Assembly: GCF_021462265.1 (NCBI RefSeq)
Contig: NZ_JAJONF010000002.1
Coordinates: 124,001 to 188,000, forward strand
DNA: 64,000 nt
From: Streptomyces shenzhenensis
Lineage (GTDB): Bacteria > Actinomycetota > Actinomycetes > Streptomycetales > Streptomycetaceae
Reading direction: 5' to 3'
The notes beneath the pieces are model-generated. The model saw only the letters and a list, made by a program, of their open reading frames with translations. It searched no databases and was not told where the DNA came from. Below, in pieces: positions 25,706 through 37,367 of the stretch (position 1 is the first letter of the stretch; each line of letters starts with the position of its first letter). The translations under genes and the position numbers were made by a program.

Positions 25706-27145
25706 CTACGCCGTGACCTCCGAGCGGTCCCCGCCCCACAGCGTGTGGAACGTCCCCTCCCGGTCCACCCTCCGATACGTGTGCGCCCCGAAGAAGTCCC
25801 GCTGCCCCTGCGTGAGCGCCGCAGGCAACCGCTCCGCCCGCAGCGCGTCGTAGTACGCCAGCGCCGCCGAGAACCCGGGCACCGCCACCCCCTCCCGCGT
25901 CGCCGCGATGATCACCTCACGCCAGTCGTCCTGAGCCTCGGCGATCTCCCGTGCGAACGTCTCGTCCGACAGCAGACTCGGCAGGTCCGCCCGCGCGTCG
26001 TACGCGGCCCGGATCCGGTCCAGGAACGCCGCCCGGATGATGCAGCCACCCCGCCAGATGGCGGACACCGCCCCGAGGTCGATGTTCCAGTCGTACTCCT
26101 CGCTGCCCGCCTGGATCTCGTGGAAGCCCTGCGTGTAGGACACGATCTTCGACGCGTACAGCGCCTGCTCCACCCGGTCCGCGAAGGCCGCCGCCTCCGC
26201 CCCGGAGAGCGCCGCCGGCTTCGGACCGGCCAGGTCCCGGGAGGCGGCCCGCAGGCCGGCGTGACCCGACAGGGACCGCGCGAACACCGCCTCGGCGATG
26301 CCCGACACCGGCACGCCCAGGTCGAGCGCGATCTGGACCGTCCAGCGGCCGGTCCCCTTCTGCTCCGCCTGGTCCACCACCACGTCCACGAACGGCTTGC
26401 CGCTCGCCGCGTCCACGTGCGCCAGCACCTCCGCCGTGATCTCGATCAGGTACGAGTCGAGCCGGCCGGTGTTCCAGGTACGGAAGATGTCCGCGATCTG
26501 CGCGGGGGAGTACCCGGCGACATCACGCAGCAACTGGTACGCCTCGCCGATCAGCTGCATGTCGGCGTACTCGATGCCGTTGTGCACCATCTTCACGAAG
26601 TGCCCGGCCCCGTCGGGACCGACATGCGTCACACAGGGCGCGCCGTCAGCCGCCTTCGCCGAGATCTTCTCCAGCATCGGGCCCAGCGAGTCGTACGACT
26701 CCTTCGGCCCGCCCGGCATGATGCTCGGCCCGTGCAGCGCACCCTCCTCACCACCGGACACACCCATGCCCACGAAGTGGATGCCCTGCTCGCGCAGCGC
26801 CTTCTCGCGGCGCCGGGTGTCCGCGAAGTGCGCGTTGCCGCCGTCGATGATCATGTCGCCCGGCTCCAGGAGCGGTGCGAACTCCTCGATCACCGCGTCC
26901 GTCGGACCGCCCGCCTTGACCATGATGACCAGCCGGCGCGGCCGCTCCAGCGCCGCCACGAACTCCTTGGCGGTCTCGGCCGCGATGAAGTCGCCCTCGT
27001 CCCCGAAGTTCTCCACCAACTCACGTGTCTTCGACACCGTGCGGTTGTGCAACGCCACCGTGTAGCCGTTGCGCGCGAAGTTCCGGGCGAGGTTGCGGCC
27101 CATGACCGCGAGACCCGTGACGCCGATCTGCGCCGAAGTGCTCAT
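25706..27145 (-). CDS. gnd: 6-phosphogluconate dehydrogenase, NADP-dependent, decarboxylating
   Basis: The 479-residue protein is full length for the dimeric family (about 470-480). It oxidatively decarboxylates 6-phosphogluconate to ribulose 5-phosphate in the pentose phosphate pathway. Seen: the Rossmann motif GVTGLAVMGRNLARNFARNG with HNRTVSKTRE, IIDGGNAHFADT, the substrate loop GVSGGEEGALHGPSIMPGG, the catalytic-lysine region HFVKMVHNGIEYADMQ, and the C-terminal TQGQRDFFGAHTYRR tail. ATG 27145 has GAGGAG about 8 bp upstream. A decayed partial copy of a gnd gene lies 2.5 kb away at 22.8-23.2 kb. Confidence 0.95.
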   Translation of the reverse strand: MSTSAQIGVTGLAVMGRNLARNFARNGYTVALHNRTVSKTRELVENFGDEGDFIAAETAKEFVAALERPRRLVIMVKAGGPTDAVIEEFAPLLEPGDMIIDGGNAHFADTRRREKALREQGIHFVGMGVSGGEEGALHGPSIMPGGPKESYDSLGPMLEKISAKAADGAPCVTHVGPDGAGHFVKMVHNGIEYADMQLIGEAYQLLRDVAGYSPAQIADIFRTWNTGRLDSYLIEITAEVLAHVDAASGKPFVDVVVDQAEQKGTGRWTVQIALDLGVPVSGIAEAVFARSLSGHAGLRAASRDLAGPKPAALSGAEAAAFADRVEQALYASKIVSYTQGFHEIQAGSEEYDWNIDLGAVSAIWRGGCIIRAAFLDRIRAAYDARADLPSLLSDETFAREIAEAQDDWREVIIAATREGVAVPGFSAALAYYDALRAERLPAALTQGQRDFFGAHTYRRVDREGTFHTLWGGDRSEVTA

Positions 27146-29775
<2,630 letters not shown>

Positions 29776-29894
29776 ACTCGGCTCCTCTGCGTCTGGCGGT
29801 GCCGCCTGGCCCCGCGCGGTGATCGGTCGGCTTCCATGAGCAACACTCTGCCGGGCCCGTATGCTTCCCGTCGTCGTACCTGAGCACCCAATGG

Positions 29895-29918
29895 GTCGTA
29901 CTACCGATGGAGTACGAC
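29895..29918. promoter_or_regulatory. Inverted repeat GTCGTACT-N8-AGTACGAC, candidate operator
   Basis: Perfect 8-bp arms around an 8-nt spacer in the divergent region between the DMT transporter and the FhuF-like gene. An ATG at 29907 falls inside it, so that codon is unlikely to be the true start of the downstream gene. Confidence 0.55.
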
Positions 29919-30005
29919 GGGATCCCGATCATCCCCAGGGTGGGGGCCGCGGGGTGGAGAGGGCGTGCGCACGGGATTTCGGGAGGCCTGGTACTACTGC
30001 TGTTC

Positions 30006-30797
30006 GTGGACCTTTTCACGGACCTGGACCCCGATTTCGCCGCGCTTCGCCAGCTCGGCGGCTTCTTCGTCCTGCGGACGCTCAGGTCGACGGCAGGAGG
30101 TCCCGAGGCGGCGCGGACCGGTGAACTCGCGACTCTGGCAAAGAGCTACGAAAGACCCACATCGGATGTTCGCCTGAATTCCCTGACTTACCGGGTCGAC
30201 GATGTTTCGAGGCGTCTGCGCACCGACGAACCCCGGGTCGCCGCCTCCATCGCCCACCAGGGACTCGCCGCCCGGCTCTGGTCCGTCGGCCTCGGCTGCG
30301 CCGTCCGCTACGGCCGCCTCCCCGACCTCGACCCGGCCCTGCTCCGCTGGGACCCCGGCGCCGCCGCCCCCGACGACCTCTGGCTCACCGAGGTGCGCGC
30401 GCAGCCCGGCGGTGCCGGCCCGGCCGCGCTCGCCGACACCGTCGTGCGCACGGTCGTCCACGGCCATCTCGAACCCCTCGGGGAGGCGCTGCGGGACCGC
30501 TACGGCATCGCTCCCGGCCTGCTGTGGGGCAACGCCGGCTCCGCGCTGGCCGGTGCCGCCCGGGAACTCGACCGCTGGGCGCGCGCGAACGACCACGCGC
30601 AGGCGGCCGCCCGGACCCGCGCTCTCACCGACGCCCTCTTCACGCACCCCCTGCTGAGCGCGACGGGCACCCGGACCGGCCTGGCCCTCCGGCGCCGGAG
30701 TTGCTGTCTCTACTACCGGGTACCGGGCGGCGGGGTCTGCGGTGACTGTTGTTTCACACAACCGCCGCGCTCTTCCCCGCGCGTCGCATCTGGGTGA
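30006..30797 (+). CDS. FhuF-like (2Fe-2S)-binding protein
   Basis: The 263-residue product ends with CC-X10-C-X2-CC (SCCLYYRVPGGGVCGDCCF), the cysteine signature of FhuF-type ferric-siderophore reductases; the preceding ~230 residues are helical with no other motif. FhuF reduces iron from imported siderophores in the cytoplasm. GTG 30006 is chosen because the family usually begins shortly before the LRQLGGFF segment and because earlier starts (ATG 29907, GTG 29940) overlap or follow the operator-like repeat without ribosome-binding sites. No siderophore genes or clear iron box are adjacent. glgA starts 38 bp later. Confidence 0.75.
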   Translation: MDLFTDLDPDFAALRQLGGFFVLRTLRSTAGGPEAARTGELATLAKSYERPTSDVRLNSLTYRVDDVSRRLRTDEPRVAASIAHQGLAARLWSVGLGCAVRYGRLPDLDPALLRWDPGAAAPDDLWLTEVRAQPGGAGPAALADTVVRTVVHGHLEPLGEALRDRYGIAPGLLWGNAGSALAGAARELDRWARANDHAQAAARTRALTDALFTHPLLSATGTRTGLALRRRSCCLYYRVPGGGVCGDCCFTQPPRSSPRVASG

Positions 30798-30835
30798 CCA
30801 TGGAACAACCGGCCGTGGAGAGCGAGGGGTTGCGG

Positions 30836-31987
30836 GTGCGAGTCGGACTGCTGACCCGGGAGTACCCCCCGGACGTGTACGGCGGCGCGGGTGTTCACGT
30901 GGAGTTCCTCGCCCGTGAGTTGCGGCCCCTGGTCGACCTGGAGGTGCACTGCTGGGGCGAGGGCCGCGGGGTCGGCGTCGTCCGGCACCGCCCCTGGTCC
31001 GCCCTGGACACCGCCAACGACGCGCTGCGCACCTTCTCCGTGGACCTGGCCATGGCCGCGGGCCTCGAAGGCCGCGAACTCGTCCACTCCCACACCTGGT
31101 ACGCCAACCTCGCCGGCCATGTGGCCAAGCTGCTGTACGGCGTCCCGCACGTGGTGACCGCCCACTCGCTGGAGCCGCTGCGGCCCTGGAAGGCCGAGCA
31201 ACTCGGCGGCGGCTACGCCCTGTCGAGCTGGGCCGAGCGCAGCGCGATCGAGGCCGCCGACGGCGTGATCGCGGTGTCCGGCGCGATGCGCGCGGACATC
31301 CTCGACTGCTATCCCGCCCTGGATCCGGCCAACGTCCACGTCGTGCACAACGGCATCGACACCACTCTCTACCGCCCGGACCACGCCACCGACGTCCTCG
31401 CCCGGATCGGCATCGACCCGGACCGCCCCTACGTGCTGTTCGTCGGCCGGATCACCCGCCAGAAGGGCGTGCCGCATCTGCTGCGCGCGGTGCGGGACAT
31501 CGACCCGGCGGCGCAGGTCGTGCTGTGTGCGGGGGCGCCCGACACCGCGGAGATCGACCGGGAGTTCCGCGAGCTGTTCGCGGAACTGAGCCGGGTCCGG
31601 GCCGGCGTGCACTGGATCCCGCAGATGCTGCCGCGTGCCGACGTCATCCAACTCCTCACCCACGCCGCCGTGTTCGCCTGCCCGTCGGTCTACGAGCCGC
31701 TCGGCATCGTCAACCTGGAGGCGATGGCCTGCGGCACGCCCGTGGTGGCGTCCCGGGTGGGCGGTATCCCGGAGGTCGTCGAGGACGGCACGACGGGTCT
31801 GCTGGTCGACCTGGACGACGACTTCGAGGAGGGCCTGGCGCGGGCGCTGGACGCGGTCGTCAGCGACCGGGAGACGGCCCGCCGGATGGGCGAGGCCGGA
31901 CGGGAGCGCGCCGTGCGGGAGTTCGGCTGGGACGCGGTGGCCCGGCGCACGGTCCGGCTCTACGAGGAGATTCTCAAACAGGCGTAA
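30836..31987 (+). CDS. glgA: Glycogen synthase, actinobacterial GlgA type (GT4-like)
   Basis: This 383-residue glycosyltransferase belongs to the short actinobacterial GlgA/GlgM group. It starts [20 protein letters not shown] with the donor-site loop, contains [15 protein letters not shown], the phosphate-binding [15 protein letters not shown], and the E-X7-E motif in [20 protein letters not shown]. In mycobacteria the homologue makes maltose 1-phosphate from ADP-glucose, and that role is as likely as glycogen elongation. GTG 30836 has GAGGGG 7 bp upstream; ATG 30800 is an alternative. The ADP-glucose pyrophosphorylase gene follows 92 bp downstream. Confidence 0.9.
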   Translation: MRVGLLTREYPPDVYGGAGVHVEFLARELRPLVDLEVHCWGEGRGVGVVRHRPWSALDTANDALRTFSVDLAMAAGLEGRELVHSHTWYANLAGHVAKLLYGVPHVVTAHSLEPLRPWKAEQLGGGYALSSWAERSAIEAADGVIAVSGAMRADILDCYPALDPANVHVVHNGIDTTLYRPDHATDVLARIGIDPDRPYVLFVGRITRQKGVPHLLRAVRDIDPAAQVVLCAGAPDTAEIDREFRELFAELSRVRAGVHWIPQMLPRADVIQLLTHAAVFACPSVYEPLGIVNLEAMACGTPVVASRVGGIPEVVEDGTTGLLVDLDDDFEEGLARALDAVVSDRETARRMGEAGRERAVREFGWDAVARRTVRLYEEILKQA

Positions 31988-32079
31988 CGAACAGGCCGCC
32001 TGTTCGACGTGATCCGGGTGCAGGCTTAGCGCGTGTGCTCCCAGGGCAGGCATGGAGCACCAGGGTGAGGGGAGCGGCC

Positions 32080-33300
32080 ATGCGTCGTGGTGGGCCTTCG
32101 GTACTCGGGATCGTGCTGGCGGGCGGGGAAGGCAAACGCCTGATGCCGCTGACCGCGGACCGCGCGAAACCAGCGGTGACCTTCGGCGGTACCTACCGCC
32201 TGGTCGACTTCGTGCTGTCCAACCTCGTCAACGCGGACGTGCTGCGCATCTGCGTGCTGACGCAGTACAAGTCGCACTCGCTGGACCGGCACATCACCAC
32301 CACCTGGCGGATGTCCAGTCTGCTCGGCAACTACGTCACCCCGGTCCCGGCCCAGCAGCGGCTCGGCCCGCGCTGGTACCTGGGCAGCGCCGACGCCCTC
32401 CTGCAGTCCCTGAACCTCGTCCACGACGAACAGCCCGAGTACGTCGCGGTGTTCGGCGCCGACCACGTCTACCGCATGGACCCGCGGCAGATGCTCCAGC
32501 AGCACATCGAGGGCGGCGCCGGCGTCACCGTCGCGGGCATCCGCGTCCCGCGCGTGGAGTCCTCGGCCTTCGGTGTGATCACCCCGGGCTCGGACGGGCA
32601 GACCATAGAGACCTTCCTGGAGAAGCCCGCCGACCCGCCGGGCCTGCCGGACGACCCGGACTGCGTCTTCGCCTCCATGGGCAACTACATCTTCACCACC
32701 AAGGCCCTGGTGGAGGCCCTGCACCGGGACGCCGAGGACGACGACTCGGTGCACGACATGGGCGGCTCGATCCTGCCCCAGCTCACCGCCCGCGGCGAGG
32801 CCCAGCTCTACGACTTCGCCGCCAACCACGTACCCGGTGAGACCAGCCGCGACCGCGGCTACTGGCGGGACGTCGGAACCCTCGACGCCTACTACGACGC
32901 CCACATGGACCTGATCGCCGAGCGGCCCGCGTTCAACCTGTTCAACCGCAGCTGGCCCATCTACACGCACTCGTACCAGCTCTCCCCGGCCCGCTTCAAC
33001 GCCGGCGGCATGGCGAGCGAGTCCATCATCAGCGCGGGCTGCCTGATCCGCGGCCAGGTCACCCGGTCGGTGCTGTCCCCGGGCGTGCGTGTCGACCCGG
33101 GCGCGGTGGTCCAGGGGTCGGTGCTGCACGACAACGTCGTCGTGGGCCGGGGCGCGGTGGTGCGCGGTGCGGTCCTGGACAAGAACGTGGAGGTCCCGCC
33201 GGGCGCGACGATAGGCGTCAACCCGGACCGGGACGCGGAGCTGTACACCGTCTCCAAGGGCGGGGTCATCGCCCTCGGGAAGGGGCAGCTGGTCTCCTAG
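32080..33300 (+). CDS. glgC: Glucose-1-phosphate adenylyltransferase
   Basis: The 406-residue enzyme makes ADP-glucose from ATP and glucose 1-phosphate. Visible are the nucleotide-binding loop [20 protein letters not shown], the conserved [24 protein letters not shown], the substrate loop FLEKP, and a C-terminal left-handed beta-helix ([20 protein letters not shown]) typical of the family. ATG 32080 has GAGGGGAG 7 bp upstream. With glgA it supplies ADP-glucose for glycogen or maltose-1-phosphate synthesis. Confidence 0.95.
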   Translation: MRRGGPSVLGIVLAGGEGKRLMPLTADRAKPAVTFGGTYRLVDFVLSNLVNADVLRICVLTQYKSHSLDRHITTTWRMSSLLGNYVTPVPAQQRLGPRWYLGSADALLQSLNLVHDEQPEYVAVFGADHVYRMDPRQMLQQHIEGGAGVTVAGIRVPRVESSAFGVITPGSDGQTIETFLEKPADPPGLPDDPDCVFASMGNYIFTTKALVEALHRDAEDDDSVHDMGGSILPQLTARGEAQLYDFAANHVPGETSRDRGYWRDVGTLDAYYDAHMDLIAERPAFNLFNRSWPIYTHSYQLSPARFNAGGMASESIISAGCLIRGQVTRSVLSPGVRVDPGAVVQGSVLHDNVVVGRGAVVRGAVLDKNVEVPPGATIGVNPDRDAELYTVSKGGVIALGKGQLVS

Positions 33301-33337
33301 GACCAGCCCCCGACCCGGTGCGGCCGACTCATGCGCG

Positions 33338-33352
33338 ACCCCGTCGCGGGGT
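33338..33352. terminator. Weak candidate terminator after glgC
   Basis: ACCCCG-TCG-CGGGGT hairpin 38 bp past the glgC stop. It is followed by an AT-rich patch (about 33373-33392) that probably belongs to the promoter of the GH92 gene. Confidence 0.35.
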
Positions 33353-33460
33353 GCCGACTCGCGCGACGCGCGGTGAGTAAAAAACCCTTATTTGCCGGAC
33401 TTTGCGGCTCTTTCCCCTCACGATGCAGACAGCAATGTCGAGCTTCGGAGGTCATCCGAC

Positions 33461-35782
33461 ATGAGAGGGACCCGGCGCACACGGCTGTGCCTCGCCGGGG
33501 TACTGACGGCGTCCGCGCTGTTCACCGCCCCCGCCGCAGGTGCCGCCGGACCGGCCGACGGCCACCTCACCGACCTGGTGAACCCCTTCATCGGCAGCCA
33601 GGACGAGGGCAACACGTTCCCCGGCGCGGCCGTGCCCTTCGGCATGGTGCAACTCTCCCCGGACACCGGGCACAGCACCGGCTACGACTACTCCCAGCAC
33701 CGGATCCGCGGCTTCTCCCTGGTCCACCTCTCCGGCGTCGGCTGTGCCATCGGCGGCGACCTGCCCGTGCTGCCCACCACCGGGGACGTCACACAGACGG
33801 ACTACGCCCGGTACGCCGCCGGGTTCGACCACGCCGACGAGGCGGCGCGCCCCGGCTACTACCGGGTCGGCCTCGACTCGGGCGTGACGGCCGAGTTGAC
33901 CGCCACCGCCCGCACCGGCGTCCAGCGCTACACCTTCCCGGCCACCGGCAAGGCGAACGTCCTGCTCAACGCGGCCCAGGCGTTGCACAAGCCGGTCGGC
34001 AGCGAGGTCGAGATCCTCGACGACCACACGGTCCGCACCAGGATCACAGGACACGGCTTCTGCCGCGAGACGGCCCCCTACACCGTCTACACGGTCACCC
34101 GCTTCAGCCGCCCCTTCATCGCGTACGGCACCTGGAACGGCACCGCGCTCACCCCCGGTTCCCGCACCGGGGCCGACGGCGCCTACGTCCGCTTCGACAC
34201 CACCCGGGACCGTACGGTCGAGGCGACCACCGCCCTGTCGTACGTGGACGCGCACGGCGCCGAGGCCAACCTGCGTGCCGAAGGCGGACGTCCGTTCGAC
34301 ACGGTACGGCGGCAGGCCCAGGACGCCTGGGAGCGGCGGCTCGCCGGTGTCCGCGTGCGGGGCGGCTCGCCGACCCTCCGCCGTACCTTCTACTCCTCCC
34401 TGTACCGGACCTTCCTCGCGCCCAACGTCGGCGGTGACGCCGACGGCCGCTACACCGGCTGGGACCGCCGGGTCCATCGCGCCCGGGGGTTCACCTACTA
34501 CCAGAACTGGTCGCTCTGGGACACCTACCGCACCCAGGCCCAGGCGCTCGCCCTGCTCGCCCCGCGTGAGGCACGTGACATGGCGCTGTCGGTGCTGAAG
34601 ATCGACGAGGAGGGCGGCTGGCTGCCCAAGTGGGGCTACGGCACGGTCGAGACGAACATCATGACCGGCGACCCGGTCACCCCGTTCCTGACCACCGCCT
34701 ACCAACTGGGCCTGCTCAAGGGGTACGAGGAGCGGGCCTACCGGGCGCTGCGGAAGAACGCCGACGGCGTGCCGCCGGCCGCCAACGCCGGGGTCGGCCG
34801 CGAGGCCAACGCCGAGTACCTCGCCGACGGGTTCGCGCCGTACCTCAAGGGCCGCCCGCACGCCAAGGTGGGCGACTCCGACTACGACCACGGCGCCTCC
34901 GTCACCCTGGAGTACGCGCTGTCCGACGCGATGCTCGGGCAGATGGCCCGGGACCTCGGCCACGGCGCGGACGCGGCCCGCTACGCCACCCGGGCGCAGA
35001 ACTACCGCAACGTCTTCGACCCCTCCACCGGCTTCTTCCGCGCCCGCGACGCCTCCGGCGCCTTCACCGGCGACCCCGACCCGGCCCGCGGCATCGGCTT
35101 CCACGAGGGCACCGCCTGGCAGTACCAGTGGCTCGTCCCGCAGGACCTGCCCGGCGTGATCTCCCTGATCGGCGGCGAGCGCGCCGCCAACGCACGGCTC
35201 GACTCCTTCTTCGCCTACGACAAGCTGCTCGCCGACCCGGAGAGGACCGCGCGCGAGGTGTGGGTGCACGGCAACGCGTACGCCTACTACAACGCGGCCG
35301 TGTACAACCCCATGAACGAGCCCGACCTGACCGCCCCGTACGCCTATCTCTCCACCGGCCAGCCCTGGAAGACCACCGACGTGGTGCACGCGGCGCTGAC
35401 CCTGTTCACCGACGGACCGACCGGTATGACCGGCAACGACGACCTCGGCACCATGTCCGCCTGGAACGTGCTGTCGTCCCTCGGCATCTTCCCGGTGCAG
35501 CCCGGCTACGGCACCTGGGGACTGTCCACGCCCGTCTTCGACCGGGCCGACGTCCGACTCGACCGCCGCTTCTGGCCGAGCGGCGGGTTCACGGTGACCG
35601 CGCCGGGCACCTCCGCCGAGCACCGGTACATCCAGCGGGCCCGTACCGACGACACCGACTACGGCCGTACCTATCTGACGACCGGCGCGCTGCGCTCCCT
35701 GCGGTCGCTGGCGTTCACGGTCGGCTCGCGCCCGTCGGAGTGGGGTACGTCACCCGAGGCGGGGCCACCGGTGCTGAAGTGA
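33461..35782 (+). CDS. Secreted GH92-family alpha-mannosidase
   Basis: The 773-residue protein has a signal peptide (hydrophobic core about residues 10-29, ending GAAG) and the two-domain GH92 fold. It opens with VNPFIGSQDEGNTFPGAAVP; the catalytic region includes HEGTAWQYQW, NEPDLTAPYAY and GNDDLGTMSAW (about residue 658), the family hallmark with the catalytic-base acids. GH92 enzymes are calcium-dependent inverting exo-mannosidases, mostly alpha-1,2, acting on N-glycans or mannan. GGAG precedes ATG 33461. It stands alone after glgC but fits functionally with the mannose-releasing enzymes at 43-56 kb. Confidence 0.9.
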   Translation: MRGTRRTRLCLAGVLTASALFTAPAAGAAGPADGHLTDLVNPFIGSQDEGNTFPGAAVPFGMVQLSPDTGHSTGYDYSQHRIRGFSLVHLSGVGCAIGGDLPVLPTTGDVTQTDYARYAAGFDHADEAARPGYYRVGLDSGVTAELTATARTGVQRYTFPATGKANVLLNAAQALHKPVGSEVEILDDHTVRTRITGHGFCRETAPYTVYTVTRFSRPFIAYGTWNGTALTPGSRTGADGAYVRFDTTRDRTVEATTALSYVDAHGAEANLRAEGGRPFDTVRRQAQDAWERRLAGVRVRGGSPTLRRTFYSSLYRTFLAPNVGGDADGRYTGWDRRVHRARGFTYYQNWSLWDTYRTQAQALALLAPREARDMALSVLKIDEEGGWLPKWGYGTVETNIMTGDPVTPFLTTAYQLGLLKGYEERAYRALRKNADGVPPAANAGVGREANAEYLADGFAPYLKGRPHAKVGDSDYDHGASVTLEYALSDAMLGQMARDLGHGADAARYATRAQNYRNVFDPSTGFFRARDASGAFTGDPDPARGIGFHEGTAWQYQWLVPQDLPGVISLIGGERAANARLDSFFAYDKLLADPERTAREVWVHGNAYAYYNAAVYNPMNEPDLTAPYAYLSTGQPWKTTDVVHAALTLFTDGPTGMTGNDDLGTMSAWNVLSSLGIFPVQPGYGTWGLSTPVFDRADVRLDRRFWPSGGFTVTAPGTSAEHRYIQRARTDDTDYGRTYLTTGALRSLRSLAFTVGSRPSEWGTSPEAGPPVLK

Positions 35783-35932
35783 CCTCAGGTGTCCCTTGCG
35801 CCCCGCCTCTTTCGGAGCGGGCGGGACTTAATCTGCTGTTAACTGAGCGTAGCCTGATCGTACTTGACCGTAATCGTGAGTCGGCGTTTGACTGCTGATC
35901 CACCCTTCGTCCGACGCGAGGCACCCGTTTTG

Positions 35933-37264
35933 ATGACTGCGACCGCTGACCTGCTCGCACCTCTCGATCTGGCGTTCTGGAACATCGAGTCCGACCGGCA
36001 CCCGATGCACCTCGGGGCGCTCGGCGTGTTCTCGGCGCACTCGCCGACCGCCGGCGCGCACGCCGCCGACCTGCTCGCGGCGCGGGCCGCCGCCGTGCCT
36101 GGACTGCGCATGCGCATCCGGGACGTCTGGCAGCCGCTCGCGTTCGGCGGCGCCGCCCGCGAGAGCGACCCGGACTTCGACCCCCTCGACCACGTCCGGC
36201 TGCACGCGCCGACCTCGGACTTCCAGGCCGTCGCGAGCCGGCTGATGGAGCGTCCCCTGGAGCGCGGCCGGCCGCCGTGGGAGGCGCATGTGCTGCCCGG
36301 CGAGGACGGGGTGTCCTTCGCGGTGCTGTTCAAGTTCCACCACGCCCTCGCCGACGGGCTGCGCGCCCTCAAGCTGGCCGCCGGGGTCATGGACCCGCTC
36401 GACCTGCCCGCGCGTGCCCCCCGCTCGATCGAGCCGCCGCGCCCGATGCTCGCGCTGCCCGACGTGCGCAGGCTGCCCGAGCTGGTGCGCGGCGCCCTCT
36501 CGGACGTGGGCAGGGCCCTCGACATCGGCGCCTCCGTCGCCCTGTCCGCCCTCGGGGTGAGCTCTTCGGCCGCACTGAAGTCCGAGCCGACCGGCACCCG
36601 GAGCATCGCCGGGGTCGACCTCGACATCGACGACGTGCACCGGGTCCGCAAGGCCGTCGGCGGCACCGTCAACGACGTCCTGATCGCCGTCGTCGCCGGT
36701 GCCCTGCGCCGCTGGCTGGACGAGCGCGGCGACGGCACCGAGGGTGTCGCGCCGCGCGCCCTGATCCCGGTCGCCAAGCGCCGCCCGCGCACCGCCACCC
36801 CACAGGGCAACCGGCTCTCCGGGTATCTGATACGGCTCCCGGTCGACAACCCCGACCCGCTCGCCCGCCTCGACCGCGTCCGCACGGCGATGGTCCGCAA
36901 CAAGGACGCCGGCCCCAACCGGGGCGCCGGTGCCGTCGCCCTGCTCGCCGACCACGTGCCCGCGCTCGGGCACCGGCTCGGCGGGCCGCTGGTCGGCCAG
37001 GCCGCCCGGCTGTGGTTCGACATCCTGGTCACCAGCGTGCCGCTGCCCGGCGTCGGTCTGCGCCTCGGCGGGCACCCGCTCACGGCGGTCTATCCGCTGG
37101 CCCCGCTCGCGCCCGGCCAGTCCCTGGCCGTCGCCATCTCCACCTACCGCAACCGCGTCCACTACGGCCTGGTCGCCGACGCGAGCGCCGTCCCGGACCT
37201 CCACGTGCTGGCCCGCGCGGTCACCGACGAGGTGGACTCGCTGATCGCGGTCTGCGATCCATGA
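35933..37264 (+). CDS. Wax ester synthase / diacylglycerol acyltransferase (WS/DGAT)
   Basis: The 443-residue protein contains the catalytic HHxxxDG motif as FKFHHALADGL (about residue 130) and the second conserved region GGTVNDVLIAVVAGALRRWL. These acyltransferases form triacylglycerol or wax esters from acyl-CoA at the inner membrane. It starts like the family (LAPLDLAFWNIESDRHPMHL). ATG 35933 was chosen over 35864 because family alignment begins there; GAGG lies about 11 bp upstream. It is likely monocistronic. Confidence 0.9.
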   Translation: MTATADLLAPLDLAFWNIESDRHPMHLGALGVFSAHSPTAGAHAADLLAARAAAVPGLRMRIRDVWQPLAFGGAARESDPDFDPLDHVRLHAPTSDFQAVASRLMERPLERGRPPWEAHVLPGEDGVSFAVLFKFHHALADGLRALKLAAGVMDPLDLPARAPRSIEPPRPMLALPDVRRLPELVRGALSDVGRALDIGASVALSALGVSSSAALKSEPTGTRSIAGVDLDIDDVHRVRKAVGGTVNDVLIAVVAGALRRWLDERGDGTEGVAPRALIPVAKRRPRTATPQGNRLSGYLIRLPVDNPDPLARLDRVRTAMVRNKDAGPNRGAGAVALLADHVPALGHRLGGPLVGQAARLWFDILVTSVPLPGVGLRLGGHPLTAVYPLAPLAPGQSLAVAISTYRNRVHYGLVADASAVPDLHVLARAVTDEVDSLIAVCDP

Positions 37265-37367
37265 TCCGGTCGAGTTTGGAGGTAACGCCGGGCGCTCCGT
37301 AAAATTCCTGGTTCGAAAGCGGGCGCGAGTCGGAGCGCCGCTGGTGGACCAGGGAAGCGGCAGCGCG

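Noticed and set aside
25146..25739. Repetitive protein with RRGFSRSSPRP repeats on the minus strand across the 68-bp array
   Set aside because: The repeated residues are just the translation of the DNA repeat, and the unit of 67-68 bp is not a constant multiple of three across the array.
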